DNA from: CAYYMZ01 sp964473025
GTDB lineage: Bacteria; Patescibacteriota; UBA1384; DTJR01
Direction of reading: 5' to 3'
Length of the DNA stretch: 10,211 nucleotides
Assembly: GCA_964473025.1 (NCBI GenBank)
Contig: CAYYMZ010000022.1
Span: 1 to 10,211, forward strand
The notes beneath the pieces are model-generated. The model was not told the origin of the DNA. It worked only from the letters and a program-made list of their open reading frames with translations, and did not search any database. The first letter of the stretch is position 1. The number at the start of each line of letters is the position of its first letter. This document shows, in pieces, positions 1 to 5,508 of this stretch. A program made the position numbers and the translations under genes.

Positions 1-62
1 GGGATTCGAACCCACGACCAATTGCTTAAGAGGCAACTGCTCTACCGCTGAGCTAACGGCCC
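1..62 (-). tRNA. tRNA-Lys (anticodon CTT), 3' end cut by window edge
   Basis: The minus strand reads acceptor GGGCCGT, a D arm GCTC/GAGC, an anticodon stem GTTGC/GCAAT around loop CTCTTAA (anticodon CTT, reading AAG), and a T arm GTGGG with loop TTCGAAT. The end of the T stem, the 3' acceptor strand and CCA lie outside the window. It is the last visible member of the minus-strand tRNA cluster, 51 nt after tRNA-Arg(TCG). Confidence 0.93.
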
Positions 63-83
63 ACGTCTACAATTAATTCATTT

Positions 84-111
84 ATTATAGTTTATACTGA
101 ATTGTAAACAA
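84..111 (-). promoter_or_regulatory. Possible promoter for tRNA-Lys
   Basis: On the minus strand a perfect TATAAT sits at 84-89 and a weak TTGTTT -35 match at 106-111 with a 16-nt spacer, about 20 nt upstream of tRNA-Lys. The -10 is fused to a copy of the AGTTTAYACTGA repeat (89-100), so the match may be partly repeat sequence rather than a selected promoter. Confidence 0.35.
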
Positions 112-113
112 GG

Positions 114-190
114 TGGTACGCCCGGAGGGATTCGAACCCCCGACCTACTGTTCCGAAGACAGTCGCTCTATCCAGCTGAGCTACGGGCGC
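114..190 (-). tRNA. tRNA-Arg (anticodon TCG)
   Basis: Complete cloverleaf on the minus strand: acceptor GCGCCCG pairing with CGGGCGT (closing G-U), D arm GCTC/GAGC, anticodon stem ACTGT/ACAGT with loop CTTCGGA (anticodon TCG, reading CGA), T arm GGGGG with loop TTCGAAT, discriminator A and encoded CCA (116-114). A broken second copy of the same gene lies just upstream at 313-437 and shares 37 identical nt with it, so this intact copy is probably the working one. Confidence 0.95.
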
Positions 191-219
191 ATATATACAA
201 ATTCTAAATGTTCGAATCC

Positions 220-270
220 GATTCGGCCACCGATTAAAATCTACTGATTTTACCGTCGGCCCCGCCTCGC
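220..270 (+). repeat. Structured tRNA-associated repeat, copy A
   Basis: This 51-nt block aligns without gaps to 5914-5964 (36 of 51 positions identical by eye). It has a 16-nt lead, a 6-bp hairpin (236-241 with 246-251) around loop TACT, an 8-nt spacer and the invariant core CCCCGCCTCGC (260-270). The hairpin differs from the other copy by two compensatory base-pair changes, so the pairing itself appears conserved. In this copy 253-259 also pairs with 273-279. The strand is arbitrary because I cannot tell which strand is transcribed into the active form, if any. It lies beside the broken tRNA-Arg copy. Confidence 0.7.
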
Positions 271-289
271 CCCCGACGGGGCTGCGACT

Positions 290-312
290 CTTGAGCGTTC
301 CGCCCGCTCAAG
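290..312. repeat. Palindromic insert in the T-arm of the broken tRNA-Arg
   Basis: CTTGAGCG (290-297) pairs perfectly with CGCTCAAG (305-312) around a 7-nt loop. It begins exactly where the broken tRNA-Arg copy stops matching the intact gene, at the T stem/T loop boundary. Confidence 0.75.
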
Positions 313-349
313 CCCCCGACCTACTGTTCCGAAGACAGTCGCTCTATCC

Positions 350-374
350 TAGGCAAAGCCCTCTGGGCGGCGCC
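350..374. repeat. Small palindromic insert in the D loop of the tRNA-Arg pseudogene
   Basis: About 25 nt are inserted between two tRNA-Arg segments. It contains the hairpin GCCC-TCT-GGGC, and the dinucleotide CC appears at both junctions (348-349 and 373-374), which could be a tiny target duplication. Confidence 0.55.
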
Positions 375-378
375 AGCT

Positions 379-427
379 AAGCCCTGCCTGCCCGCAGTTG
401 CTTCGGCAACAGCTGATGCAGGCGGGA
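379..427. repeat. Palindromic insert with UUCG tetraloop in the D arm of the tRNA-Arg pseudogene
   Basis: This 49-nt insert has outer arms GCCTGC (386-391) and GCAGGC (418-423) and an inner stem GTTGC/GCAAC (397-401 and 406-410) closed by a C(TTCG)G tetraloop on the plus strand. It replaces a single G of the intact tRNA-Arg. Its compact GC-rich hairpin shape is typical of small interspersed bacterial palindromes. Confidence 0.7.
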
Positions 428-444
428 AGCTACGGGCATATACG

Positions 445-1131
445 TTAATAACTCTCAATCTCCTCAAGGAACTTCTTATTAAATTCGTAACCTTCTTTAA
501 TATAGTCCTTTACCGATTCGGTATTGGCCAATTCATCAATCCAACCAAAGGCATATTCTAAAATCCCAACCATCTTATCGCACAATTTTTTATGCCGTTT
601 AAACATCTCCTTGATTTCACCTAGCTCCCTGTCTATGTCTTCATCCGTTTGAGGTTCTTCAACTGGCATTTCGCAATTAAAAGATGCGAACCTGAGCATC
701 GCTAATTTACCAAATCCATCGGTACGATCTGCATCCTGTAGAATAATTGCAATTTTATTTTCACCTAAATATTTTCTCTTGTTGTGAACTCTTACCGCTT
801 CCAAAATCTGGTCTGCATCCCCTCCTTTAATTCCCACTTTTTGTAAAATTTCACGAGTTGACCTTACGCTAAACTCGGCGTGATGACTCAGCGCTAAAGG
901 CTCAGGATTAACCAATCCCCTTTCTTCTTCATCAACCCTTCCAAGGTCATGACAATATCCTGCAATTTTACACAAGACGGGATCTACACCCTCTAACTTC
1001 GCTAAATCCTCGGCCGCTTTGGCTACATTTTTAACGTGCAACCACCCGTGCGCCCAATTCTTTATCCTGGCGTATATCGGCTTGACTAATTTCTCAACTT
1101 CATCTGCTTGAGCAGAAGTATATTTTTGCAT
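445..1131 (-). CDS. HD-domain phosphohydrolase
   Basis: A soluble 228-aa protein predicted to be a metal-dependent phosphohydrolase of the HD superfamily. Residues visible from the chosen ATG are His32 (LHV), His61-Asp62 (YCHDLGR), His83/His84, and a distal Asp133 in LQDADRTDGFG, the usual H...HD...D layout of small HD hydrolases. The natural substrate cannot be read from sequence; nucleotides are common in the family. The open frame continues upstream to 1197, but that extension is translated tRNA-His, so I start at the ATG at 1131, which gives a plausible N-terminus MQKYTSAQAD. This ATG is only 7 nt after the tRNA-His CCA and has no Shine-Dalgarno sequence, so translation may depend on tRNA 3' processing. 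The gene lies in an HNH, tRNA-His, HD series with near-zero spacing. Confidence 0.85.
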   Translation of the reverse strand: MQKYTSAQADEVEKLVKPIYARIKNWAHGWLHVKNVAKAAEDLAKLEGVDPVLCKIAGYCHDLGRVDEEERGLVNPEPLALSHHAEFSVRSTREILQKVGIKGGDADQILEAVRVHNKRKYLGENKIAIILQDADRTDGFGKLAMLRFASFNCEMPVEEPQTDEDIDRELGEIKEMFKRHKKLCDKMVGILEYAFGWIDELANTESVKDYIKEGYEFNKKFLEEIESY

Positions 1132-1137
1132 ATTTTT

Positions 1138-1212
1138 TGGGGTGGCCAGAGGGAATTGAACCCTCGATGCCAGTTCCACAAACTGGAGTTTTACCATTAA
1201 ACTATGGCCACC
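1138..1212 (-). tRNA. tRNA-His (anticodon GTG)
   Basis: The minus strand gives encoded G-1 at 1212, acceptor GTGGCCA pairing with TGGCCAC, anticodon stem CCAGT/ACTGG with loop TTGTGGA (anticodon GTG), T arm GAGGG with loop TTCAATT, and C73 opposite G-1 followed by CCA. G-1:C73 is the identity element of bacterial tRNA-His, so the assignment is firm. The gene is squeezed between the HNH gene (stop 3 nt upstream) and the HD gene (start 7 nt downstream). Confidence 0.95.
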
Positions 1213-1215
1213 ATA

Positions 1216-1689
1216 TTAATCAATCTTCTCATCGTATCTATGCACCAAGAAGTGACAATTCATGCACAGATAAATGAGGTTACCTAAGTTATTATTTTTT
1301 CTCGATCTATCAAGGTGGTGAGCCGATAAGATCCTCCTATCTTTTATTCCACACTTAGCACACTCTTTTACCCGATCACTCTCCCTCAAAATTTTTCGGT
1401 ATATACCTTCCCCACCCCGCCAATTTGGGTGGTTCTTACCGCTATAAATAGAATTGCGCCACAATGTCTGACAACTCTTGGAGCAAAAGTGTTTGCCACT
1501 CTTTGAATGTTCGAGCGCCCTTGGACTCTTCCATGTGGTCTTTCCACAAATCGAGCATTTAATATTTCGACCCCTTCTCTGACCCACGGCCCTACATTTT
1601 TGGGAACAGTATTTTCCCCATCCTAATTTAAGGTGACATGGTTTTGCATAAAACTCTTTTTCGCATATTAAGCAATTTACCTGACCCAT
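1216..1689 (-). CDS. Free-standing HNH endonuclease with zinc fingers
   Basis: A 157-aa protein with two N-terminal Cys4-type zinc-finger-like modules (C6/C9 with C28/C32, and C45/C48 with C69/C73) followed by a C-terminal HNH nuclease. In the nuclease, C110/C113 and C142/C145 form a zinc site, and the catalytic elements are H124-H125, N137 and H146 or H150. This layout resembles phage and homing HNH endonucleases, which cut DNA at specific sites and spread themselves. It lies between a tRNA-His-like pseudogene and the working tRNA-His, which fits a tRNA-targeting mobile gene. A consensus promoter places transcription start at or next to the ATG, so the mRNA is probably leaderless. The DNA target is unknown. 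Confidence 0.87.
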   Translation of the reverse strand: MGQVNCLICEKEFYAKPCHLKLGWGKYCSQKCRAVGQRRGRNIKCSICGKTTWKSPRALEHSKSGKHFCSKSCQTLWRNSIYSGKNHPNWRGGEGIYRKILRESDRVKECAKCGIKDRRILSAHHLDRSRKNNNLGNLIYLCMNCHFLVHRYDEKID

Positions 1690-1695
1690 AAATTA

Positions 1696-1723
1696 ATTAT
1701 ATAACGATGCACCAATATGTCAA
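1696..1723 (-). promoter_or_regulatory. Consensus sigma-70-type promoter of the HNH gene
   Basis: Perfect TTGACA (1718-1723) and perfect TATAAT (1696-1701) are separated by 16 nt on the minus strand. The predicted start, about 7 nt beyond the -10, coincides with the A of the HNH ATG (1689), which predicts a leaderless transcript. The transcript would continue into tRNA-His and the HD gene. Confidence 0.8.
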
Positions 1724-1724
1724 A

Positions 1725-1780
1725 GTGCTGGGTTGTGGTACCCACAGGTAGGTGCTCTAACCAATTGAGCTACAGCCACC
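1725..1780 (-). pseudogene. tRNA-His-like pseudogene, 3' half collapsed
   Basis: The minus strand starts like a bacterial tRNA-His: G-1, acceptor GTGGCTG, D arm GCTC/GAGC with an AATTGGTTA loop, then five bases and CT-GTG-GG, which puts a GTG anticodon at the expected distance. No matching 3' anticodon stem follows. The sequence jumps to a stem TGGGT/ACCCA and GCAC, as if about 20 nt covering the anticodon stem, variable loop and T arm were lost and the acceptor CAGCCAC was shortened. It is probably a dead tRNA-His displaced by the copy at 1138-1212. Confidence 0.55.
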
Positions 1781-1807
1781 ATATTATGAGTCCTTGCTTC
1801 GCAATGC

Positions 1808-1884
1808 TGGTACGCCCTGCAGGACTCGAACCTGCGACCTAGAGTTTAGAAAACTCTCGCTCTATCCAACTGAGCTAAGGGCGC
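1808..1884 (-). tRNA. tRNA-Arg (anticodon TCT)
   Basis: Complete minus-strand cloverleaf: acceptor GCGCCCT pairing with AGGGCGT, D arm GCTC/GAGC, anticodon stem AGAGT/ACTCT with loop TTTCTAA (anticodon TCT, reading AGA), T arm GCAGG with loop TTCGAGT, then A73 and encoded CCA. A small hairpin TTGC-GAA-GCAA follows the CCA. The truncated GIY-YIG reading frame upstream runs into this gene's 5' end. Confidence 0.95.
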
Positions 1885-1978
1885 TTCGATGCTGATCTAT
1901 CCTTCTTTCAAGATTACTCGTTAATCCGGTATAAAGGTAGTTATCCTTACAACGGACAATATAAACAAAATATTTCAT
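1862..1978 (-). pseudogene. GIY-YIG endonuclease, N-terminal fragment
   Basis: From the ATG at 1978 the frame encodes MKYFVYIVRCKDNYLYTG and then LTSNLERRIDQHR, a clear start of a GIY-YIG nuclease: VYI and YTG stand for the GIY and YIG strands, followed by the conserved ERR and a His. After about 31 residues the match ends just before the tRNA-Arg(TCT) acceptor, and the frame stops inside that tRNA at 1862. A complete small GIY-YIG protein is about 80-95 aa, so the catalytic Glu and Asn region is missing. The start follows directly on the hairpin tail of tRNA-Gly(TCC), which looks like part of the same inserted cassette. Confidence 0.8.
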
Positions 1979-1979
1979 A

Positions 1980-2005
1980 AGTTTACACTGAGCCAGAAGG
2001 CGAAG
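1980..2005 (-). repeat. Hairpin tail after tRNA-Gly(TCC), copy 1
   Basis: Immediately after the CCA of tRNA-Gly(TCC) the minus strand reads CTT, a GCC-TTCT-GGC hairpin and TCAGTGTAAACT. The same tail, with hairpin GCCC-TTC-GGGC, follows tRNA-Pro at 2146-2172. Here it ends at 1980, one base before the ATG of the GIY-YIG fragment, so it serves as the leader of that reading frame. Confidence 0.8.
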
Positions 2006-2079
2006 TGGAGCGGGTAAAGGGAATCGAACCCTTGTATCAAGTTTGGAAAACTCGCGCTCTACCATTGAGCTACACCCGC
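2006..2079 (-). tRNA. tRNA-Gly (anticodon TCC)
   Basis: Minus strand: acceptor GCGGGTG pairing with TACCCGC, D arm GCTC/GAGC, anticodon stem CGAGT/ACTTG (one G-U) with loop TTTCCAA (anticodon TCC, reading GGA), T arm AAGGG with loop TTCGATT, T73 and encoded CCA. It lies between tRNA-Pro and the GIY-YIG fragment. Confidence 0.95.
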
Positions 2080-2097
2080 ATTTCGTCGCACCGCTCC

Positions 2098-2157
2098 TCA
2101 ATGTAAACTATTTTGATGCTCCATATCTCACTATAAACTTAATATAGTTTACACTGA
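2098..2157. repeat. Inverted copies of the AGTTTACACTGA motif
   Basis: Between tRNA-Pro and tRNA-Gly(TCC) three related 12-mers occur: TCAATGTAAACT (2098-2109), TCACTATAAACT (2128-2139) and the reverse-oriented AGTTTACACTGA (2146-2157). The last two form a hairpin with 10 of 12 positions paired around a 6-nt loop. Further copies of the motif lie at 1980-1991 and 89-100, each downstream of a tRNA. Confidence 0.7.
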
Positions 2158-2172
2158 GCCCGAAGGGCGAAG
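2146..2172 (-). repeat. Hairpin tail after tRNA-Pro, copy 2
   Basis: It follows the tRNA-Pro CCA directly and reads CTT, GCCC-TTC-GGGC and TCAGTGTAAACT on the minus strand. It is nearly identical to the tail of tRNA-Gly(TCC), but the hairpin is one pair longer. There is no T tract, so it is not a typical intrinsic terminator. No GIY-YIG frame follows this copy. Confidence 0.75.
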
Positions 2173-2248
2173 TGGTCGGAGCGGCGAGACTCGAACTCGC
2201 GACCTCCGGCTCCCAAAGCCGGCGCACTACCAACTGTGCTACGCTCCG
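2173..2248 (-). tRNA. tRNA-Pro (anticodon TGG)
   Basis: Minus strand: acceptor CGGAGCG pairing with CGCTCCG, D arm GCAC/GTGC, anticodon stem CCGGC/GCCGG with loop TTTGGGA (anticodon TGG), T arm GCGAG with loop TTCGAGT, A73 and encoded CCA. C1:G72 and the GCAC D stem are typical of bacterial tRNA-Pro. A near-perfect promoter ends 11 nt upstream of it. Confidence 0.95.
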
Positions 2249-2259
2249 ATCAAAAACAA

Positions 2260-2288
2260 ATTATACCTTAAAACGGGCAGCTGGTCAA
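2260..2288 (-). promoter_or_regulatory. Strong sigma-70-type promoter of the tRNA-Pro cluster
   Basis: TTGACC (2283-2288) and TATAAT (2260-2265) are separated by exactly 17 nt on the minus strand. The predicted start lies near 2253, five bases before the tRNA-Pro 5' end. The -35 box contains the TGA stop codon of the glycosyltransferase gene upstream, so the tRNA cluster has its own strong promoter even though it directly follows that gene. Confidence 0.85.
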
Positions 2289-3958
2289 TTATCCCCAGCA
2301 GATCTATTATACTTCAAAACGAAGATAGTATTATCGATCCTGTCAACAACAGGCAAATTCCTCAGCCACGAGTTTTTAGGTTTCATATAAGTTCCCGGAT
2401 CGACAATGATCAGTGCATCTCGATTCGGGTTAAATTCACTTATATCAGCTGTCGCAATACCGTAATACTCCTTCTCGCCCGGACTCATCCATTCATAAGA
2501 CAGATAAACATTCTCTTCAAATTTATTCTGATTCAAATAATCTCTAATACTGGTCAAGCTCTGCCCCCAATCATAATTTGAATCAAGCAGATATTTATAA
2601 CCATTTTTCGTTCCAGTAAATTCGTTAAAATATGCGATTTGGTTTTTGTAATTTTGTAGAGTGGATAAAACCATTACCAAAACAAATACTGTCAGCAGAA
2701 TAATTTGCCAGCGTTTTTTGACTAATAAAACGAGTTGAGAAACAAAAATTATTAATAGCGGAAAAATGGGCATTATGTGACGCAAACCAAGATTTGTTTT
2801 AGAAATCATCGTCACAATCAAATAAATCAATGCACCACCGAGTAGAACTACCTGTAGAGCAAAGTCATTTTTTAGAAGTTTTTTAAGATAAGCAGACGCC
2901 CATATAGTTAGTGCTAAAAAACCAACCGATGTTTTAACGGCAATTGCAATCGGAAAATAATACCACCAGCCGGTTGAGGTAAAGTGTCCCAAAAGATATG
3001 CTCCGCGTCCGCCAACGGCACCGCCTAGAACCATAAACAGACCCTTGAAATACCATACCGGCACTAGAACTTGTCCGAATACTTCCATTATTTTAATGGC
3101 CAGTGTATTAAGCAGCAGCCCTTTTTGTGTAAATCCGATAAATGCCGGCGCATGCTCAAAAGAAAAACCGTAAAACGCCAAAATCATAAACCAAACAATT
3201 ACCGAAAAAATCAGCGCCTTTAAAATCGCTGACAAAATCCCAATTTTCTTATCTTTGATCGCGACAACGAGGGAGGTTAAAAACAAAACAGGAATGAAAG
3301 CAACAAACGAAAATTTCGAAAGGGCGCAAACTCCAAAAATAACCGCCGAGGTGATAAACCATTTCCAACTCTTTTCTTTTAAATAACGCCACCAGACATA
3401 AGACAAGAGCGTAAAACCAACAGTTATTAAAACATCGGTGTTAGCAAGTGAGCCATGAGCAAGAAAAAGCGGTGTAAAAGCGGCCAAGATCGCGGCCAAT
3501 GCCGCTGCCGGCCAACCCGCAATCTGGAATGCCCATATTGATAAGAAAATAATTAAACCTAAGGTTAAGACAATATTAACTGCACGGGAAGTGAAAATTA
3601 TTTTTTCGGCATTGTTGCCGGAATTATAAAAGAACTGCTCCCCCCATTGGCGGGTTTCAGACCAACTGTCGTAGTAAAAACTCGTGGCAACTTGAAAAAG
3701 CTTCGTCGTGTTAGGATAAAACGGGCGCTCGAGATAAGCAGGCAACCCAACCAGGAGCTTCGCCAGTGGCGGGTGTTCGGGGTTTAAATAAAAGTTGCCG
3801 AACTTCCAATATGAAAAACCCGAGGGCGCGTGTACTTTCTCGTCCGTCGTTATCGACTCGTGCTGGGCAAGATAAATCATCTGCCAAGATGCAAAAACCA
3901 AAGATAAAAAAATTAATATAAAAAATACTATATTCTTTATTTTAATATTTGATGTCAT
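2285..3958 (-). CDS. PMT/ArnT-like GT-C glycosyltransferase
   Basis: A 557-aa integral membrane protein of the dolichyl-phosphate-mannose-protein mannosyltransferase/ArnT superfamily, which transfers a sugar from a polyprenyl-phosphate donor on the outer face of the cytoplasmic membrane. A first helix spans residues 9-30. The first outer loop then carries the acidic motif TTDE (37-40) with KVHAPSG and NPEHPPLAK (59-67), characteristic of the family. Conserved LFLAHGSLANTD follows (165-175), then many further helices. The C-terminal soluble part ends with DWGQSL and YYGIA-type sequence, as in other bacterial PMT_2 proteins. The ATG lies 14 nt after the stop of the GT2 gene with no clear ribosome binding site, so the two are very likely co-transcribed. 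Acceptor (protein, lipid or glycan) is unknown. Confidence 0.85.
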   Translation of the reverse strand: MTSNIKIKNIVFFILIFLSLVFASWQMIYLAQHESITTDEKVHAPSGFSYWKFGNFYLNPEHPPLAKLLVGLPAYLERPFYPNTTKLFQVATSFYYDSWSETRQWGEQFFYNSGNNAEKIIFTSRAVNIVLTLGLIIFLSIWAFQIAGWPAAALAAILAAFTPLFLAHGSLANTDVLITVGFTLLSYVWWRYLKEKSWKWFITSAVIFGVCALSKFSFVAFIPVLFLTSLVVAIKDKKIGILSAILKALIFSVIVWFMILAFYGFSFEHAPAFIGFTQKGLLLNTLAIKIMEVFGQVLVPVWYFKGLFMVLGGAVGGRGAYLLGHFTSTGWWYYFPIAIAVKTSVGFLALTIWASAYLKKLLKNDFALQVVLLGGALIYLIVTMISKTNLGLRHIMPIFPLLIIFVSQLVLLVKKRWQIILLTVFVLVMVLSTLQNYKNQIAYFNEFTGTKNGYKYLLDSNYDWGQSLTSIRDYLNQNKFEENVYLSYEWMSPGEKEYYGIATADISEFNPNRDALIIVDPGTYMKPKNSWLRNLPVVDRIDNTIFVLKYNRSAGDN

Positions 3959-3972
3959 TGCGTTGCATATTA

Positions 3973-5508
3973 TTAGGCCTTGTTTTTGGCAACCTGAACC
4001 GTCGGGGATTTGGAAACAGCTTTCGGTGTTACCCAGAAACCCATGTATTTTCCAAACATCAGACGTGTCTGTGCGTCAAGCGCCGGAACAGAACCAAAAA
4101 GCAAAGCCGAGACGGGCATTATAATCCACTCCGCAATAAGTTCCAAGTATTTCGTCTTTTTAAAATAACTCGGCCGTGGTGGCATAAACGCAAGTGAAAC
4201 ATAAATCGTGAATAACAACATCACCCAAGCTAAGGAGAATACTGCCGTTGCAACAAGTGGATAATTATGTGCCAGAACGGTTTGTCTAAATGTTGAAGAA
4301 AATAAAATCGGCATCCACCCGATAAACGTCAAATAAAACGATGCTGTTGCCAAACTAAAATCCCCTTCCATCATTCTATAAATTCTGATCGCCTTATCCC
4401 AAAAAGGAATCTCTTTATGTTTGATTGCTTCCGTTGCGATATACGGTAGATGCTCAACACCATAGCCCCATCGCCTCTTTTGCAAATACTGGTTTTTCAT
4501 CGTCGTCCAAAAATTATCCGCCAAGACCGCGTCCATGTGCACTGGCAAATAAATCGGAACTGCGCGCGAAGCACCCTCGTATGTATAATAAGCGCGCCAA
4601 AACTGTCTAGAGTCCTCGTTGACAATGTCAGTCGCCCAGTAATCCATTCCGCGCAACATCTTTAGAGAATACGCATGGGTCGAGAAATTAACCAATCGCC
4701 ACGGACGGGACGTTTCGATCATCTGCCAAAAACTCGAACCCCAGGCAACGAGACGGGGAACTGCCGGAACATGCCAGATGTTGTTTGAGTAAAGTGGAAT
4801 CGGCTGATAACTTCTGATGTGTCTGTTAGGGTTAGTCACAAACTCATAAGCAACGCAATTAAAAAATTGATGCATGAATCTGGTATCCGCGTCGGCAATA
4901 TGGACAACGATATCTTCTTCGTTAAGGTTTTTTTTCTTGGCAAATTCGGTCAGTTTCTTTCCTGCCCACGCCGCACCCGATCCCTTACCGCGCAGCTCAC
5001 CGGCAATACCATCGGGATGCTCGGAGATTATAAAGTCATAAATTTTTGAGCCGTATTTTTCTTTTAGATAGTTGCCCACCCGATGAAGACGTTCGTGGTC
5101 TCGCTCTTCGCCCGCCAAGACAATAATTTTTCTTGCATTCGGCCAATCATTTTTTATTACCGATTCCACCGATGGTTCAAGGATATTCAATTCCTCGTGG
5201 AAAGTCGCGTAAATCACAGCGTGATAAACTTTTCTCCAGGGAGCGATGTTCGGATCGTCGCTAGGCAGGGCTTCGAGCATACGGCGAAAATCTGTTCTCA
5301 TCGCCCGTCTCATTTTTCGATAAGTTGCTATCATAAAATATCCGGTGTAGAACGCGCGGAAAACCCAAAATAAGTTATAGAGCAAGATAAAAATGGCGAC
5401 AACCGACGGCCAAAAAAACGAGAAAACGACTGGCCAAACCAAAGCTCCCCAGGACAAGGCGCCGGGGAGAATCTCAAAAAACCTCCATAATGGTGTTCTT
5501 TTTTTCAC
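3973..5508 (-). CDS. Membrane GT2 glycosyltransferase, processive (cellulose synthase-like)
   Basis: A 511-aa membrane glycosyltransferase of family 2. Two helices near the N-terminus lead into a cytoplasmic GT-A domain with the metal-binding DAD (206-208, in HIADADTRF), an NEDS acceptor/base motif (297-300) and QKRRW (343-347), the QxxRW signature of processive enzymes such as cellulose and hyaluronan synthases. Three or more C-terminal helices follow. It probably builds or extends a surface or lipid-linked glycan from a nucleotide-sugar. The frame is open to a TTG at 5529, but I choose GTG at 5508 because GTGA overlaps the stop of the preceding small membrane gene, a classic coupling arrangement. 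The next gene is a GT-C enzyme. Confidence 0.85.
   Translation of the reverse strand: MKKRTPLWRFFEILPGALSWGALVWPVVFSFFWPSVVAIFILLYNLFWVFRAFYTGYFMIATYRKMRRAMRTDFRRMLEALPSDDPNIAPWRKVYHAVIYATFHEELNILEPSVESVIKNDWPNARKIIVLAGEERDHERLHRVGNYLKEKYGSKIYDFIISEHPDGIAGELRGKGSGAAWAGKKLTEFAKKKNLNEEDIVVHIADADTRFMHQFFNCVAYEFVTNPNRHIRSYQPIPLYSNNIWHVPAVPRLVAWGSSFWQMIETSRPWRLVNFSTHAYSLKMLRGMDYWATDIVNEDSRQFWRAYYTYEGASRAVPIYLPVHMDAVLADNFWTTMKNQYLQKRRWGYGVEHLPYIATEAIKHKEIPFWDKAIRIYRMMEGDFSLATASFYLTFIGWMPILFSSTFRQTVLAHNYPLVATAVFSLAWVMLLFTIYVSLAFMPPRPSYFKKTKYLELIAEWIIMPVSALLFGSVPALDAQTRLMFGKYMGFWVTPKAVSKSPTVQVAKNKA

Larger units (their letters stand above)
313..437 (-). pseudogene. tRNA-Arg(TCG) pseudogene interrupted by palindromes
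   Basis: Minus-strand pieces of tRNA-Arg(TCG) occur in the correct order: 437-428 (acceptor and start of D arm), 378-373 (D loop), and 349-313 (rest of D arm, anticodon arm, variable loop and 5' T stem; 37 nt identical to 173-137). They are separated by inserts at 379-427 and 350-374, and the T-loop end runs into a further palindrome at 290-312. The two 5'-terminal bases and the whole 3' acceptor strand with CCA are missing, so it cannot make a normal tRNA. It probably arose by duplication of the intact neighbour followed by insertions. Confidence 0.85.

Noticed and set aside
209..235. A plus-strand tRNA 3' end suggested by GTTCGAATCC and GGCCACC
   Set aside because: No matching 5' half, anticodon arm or acceptor partner is present; it is better explained as the lead of the structured repeat.
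313..437. A functional tRNA-Arg with several introns
   Set aside because: The 3' acceptor strand and CCA are missing, multiple tRNA introns are not known in bacteria, and an intact copy lies next to it.
1132..1197. Upstream extension of the HD hydrolase frame from ATG at 1197
   Set aside because: The extra 22 codons are translated tRNA-His sequence, and the conserved protein starts naturally at 1131.
1..2250. CRISPR array suggested by many short repeats
   Set aside because: The repeats are irregular in spacing and orientation, sit at tRNA ends, and there are no cas genes.
2172..2390. Plus-strand frame of 72 codons opposite tRNA-Pro and the end of the GT-C gene
   Set aside because: It is antisense to a firm tRNA and to a real coding gene, and resembles no protein family.
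4425..5373. Several plus-strand frames of 60-96 codons opposite the GT2 gene
   Set aside because: They are shadows of a well-supported coding gene and show no domain or start signal.
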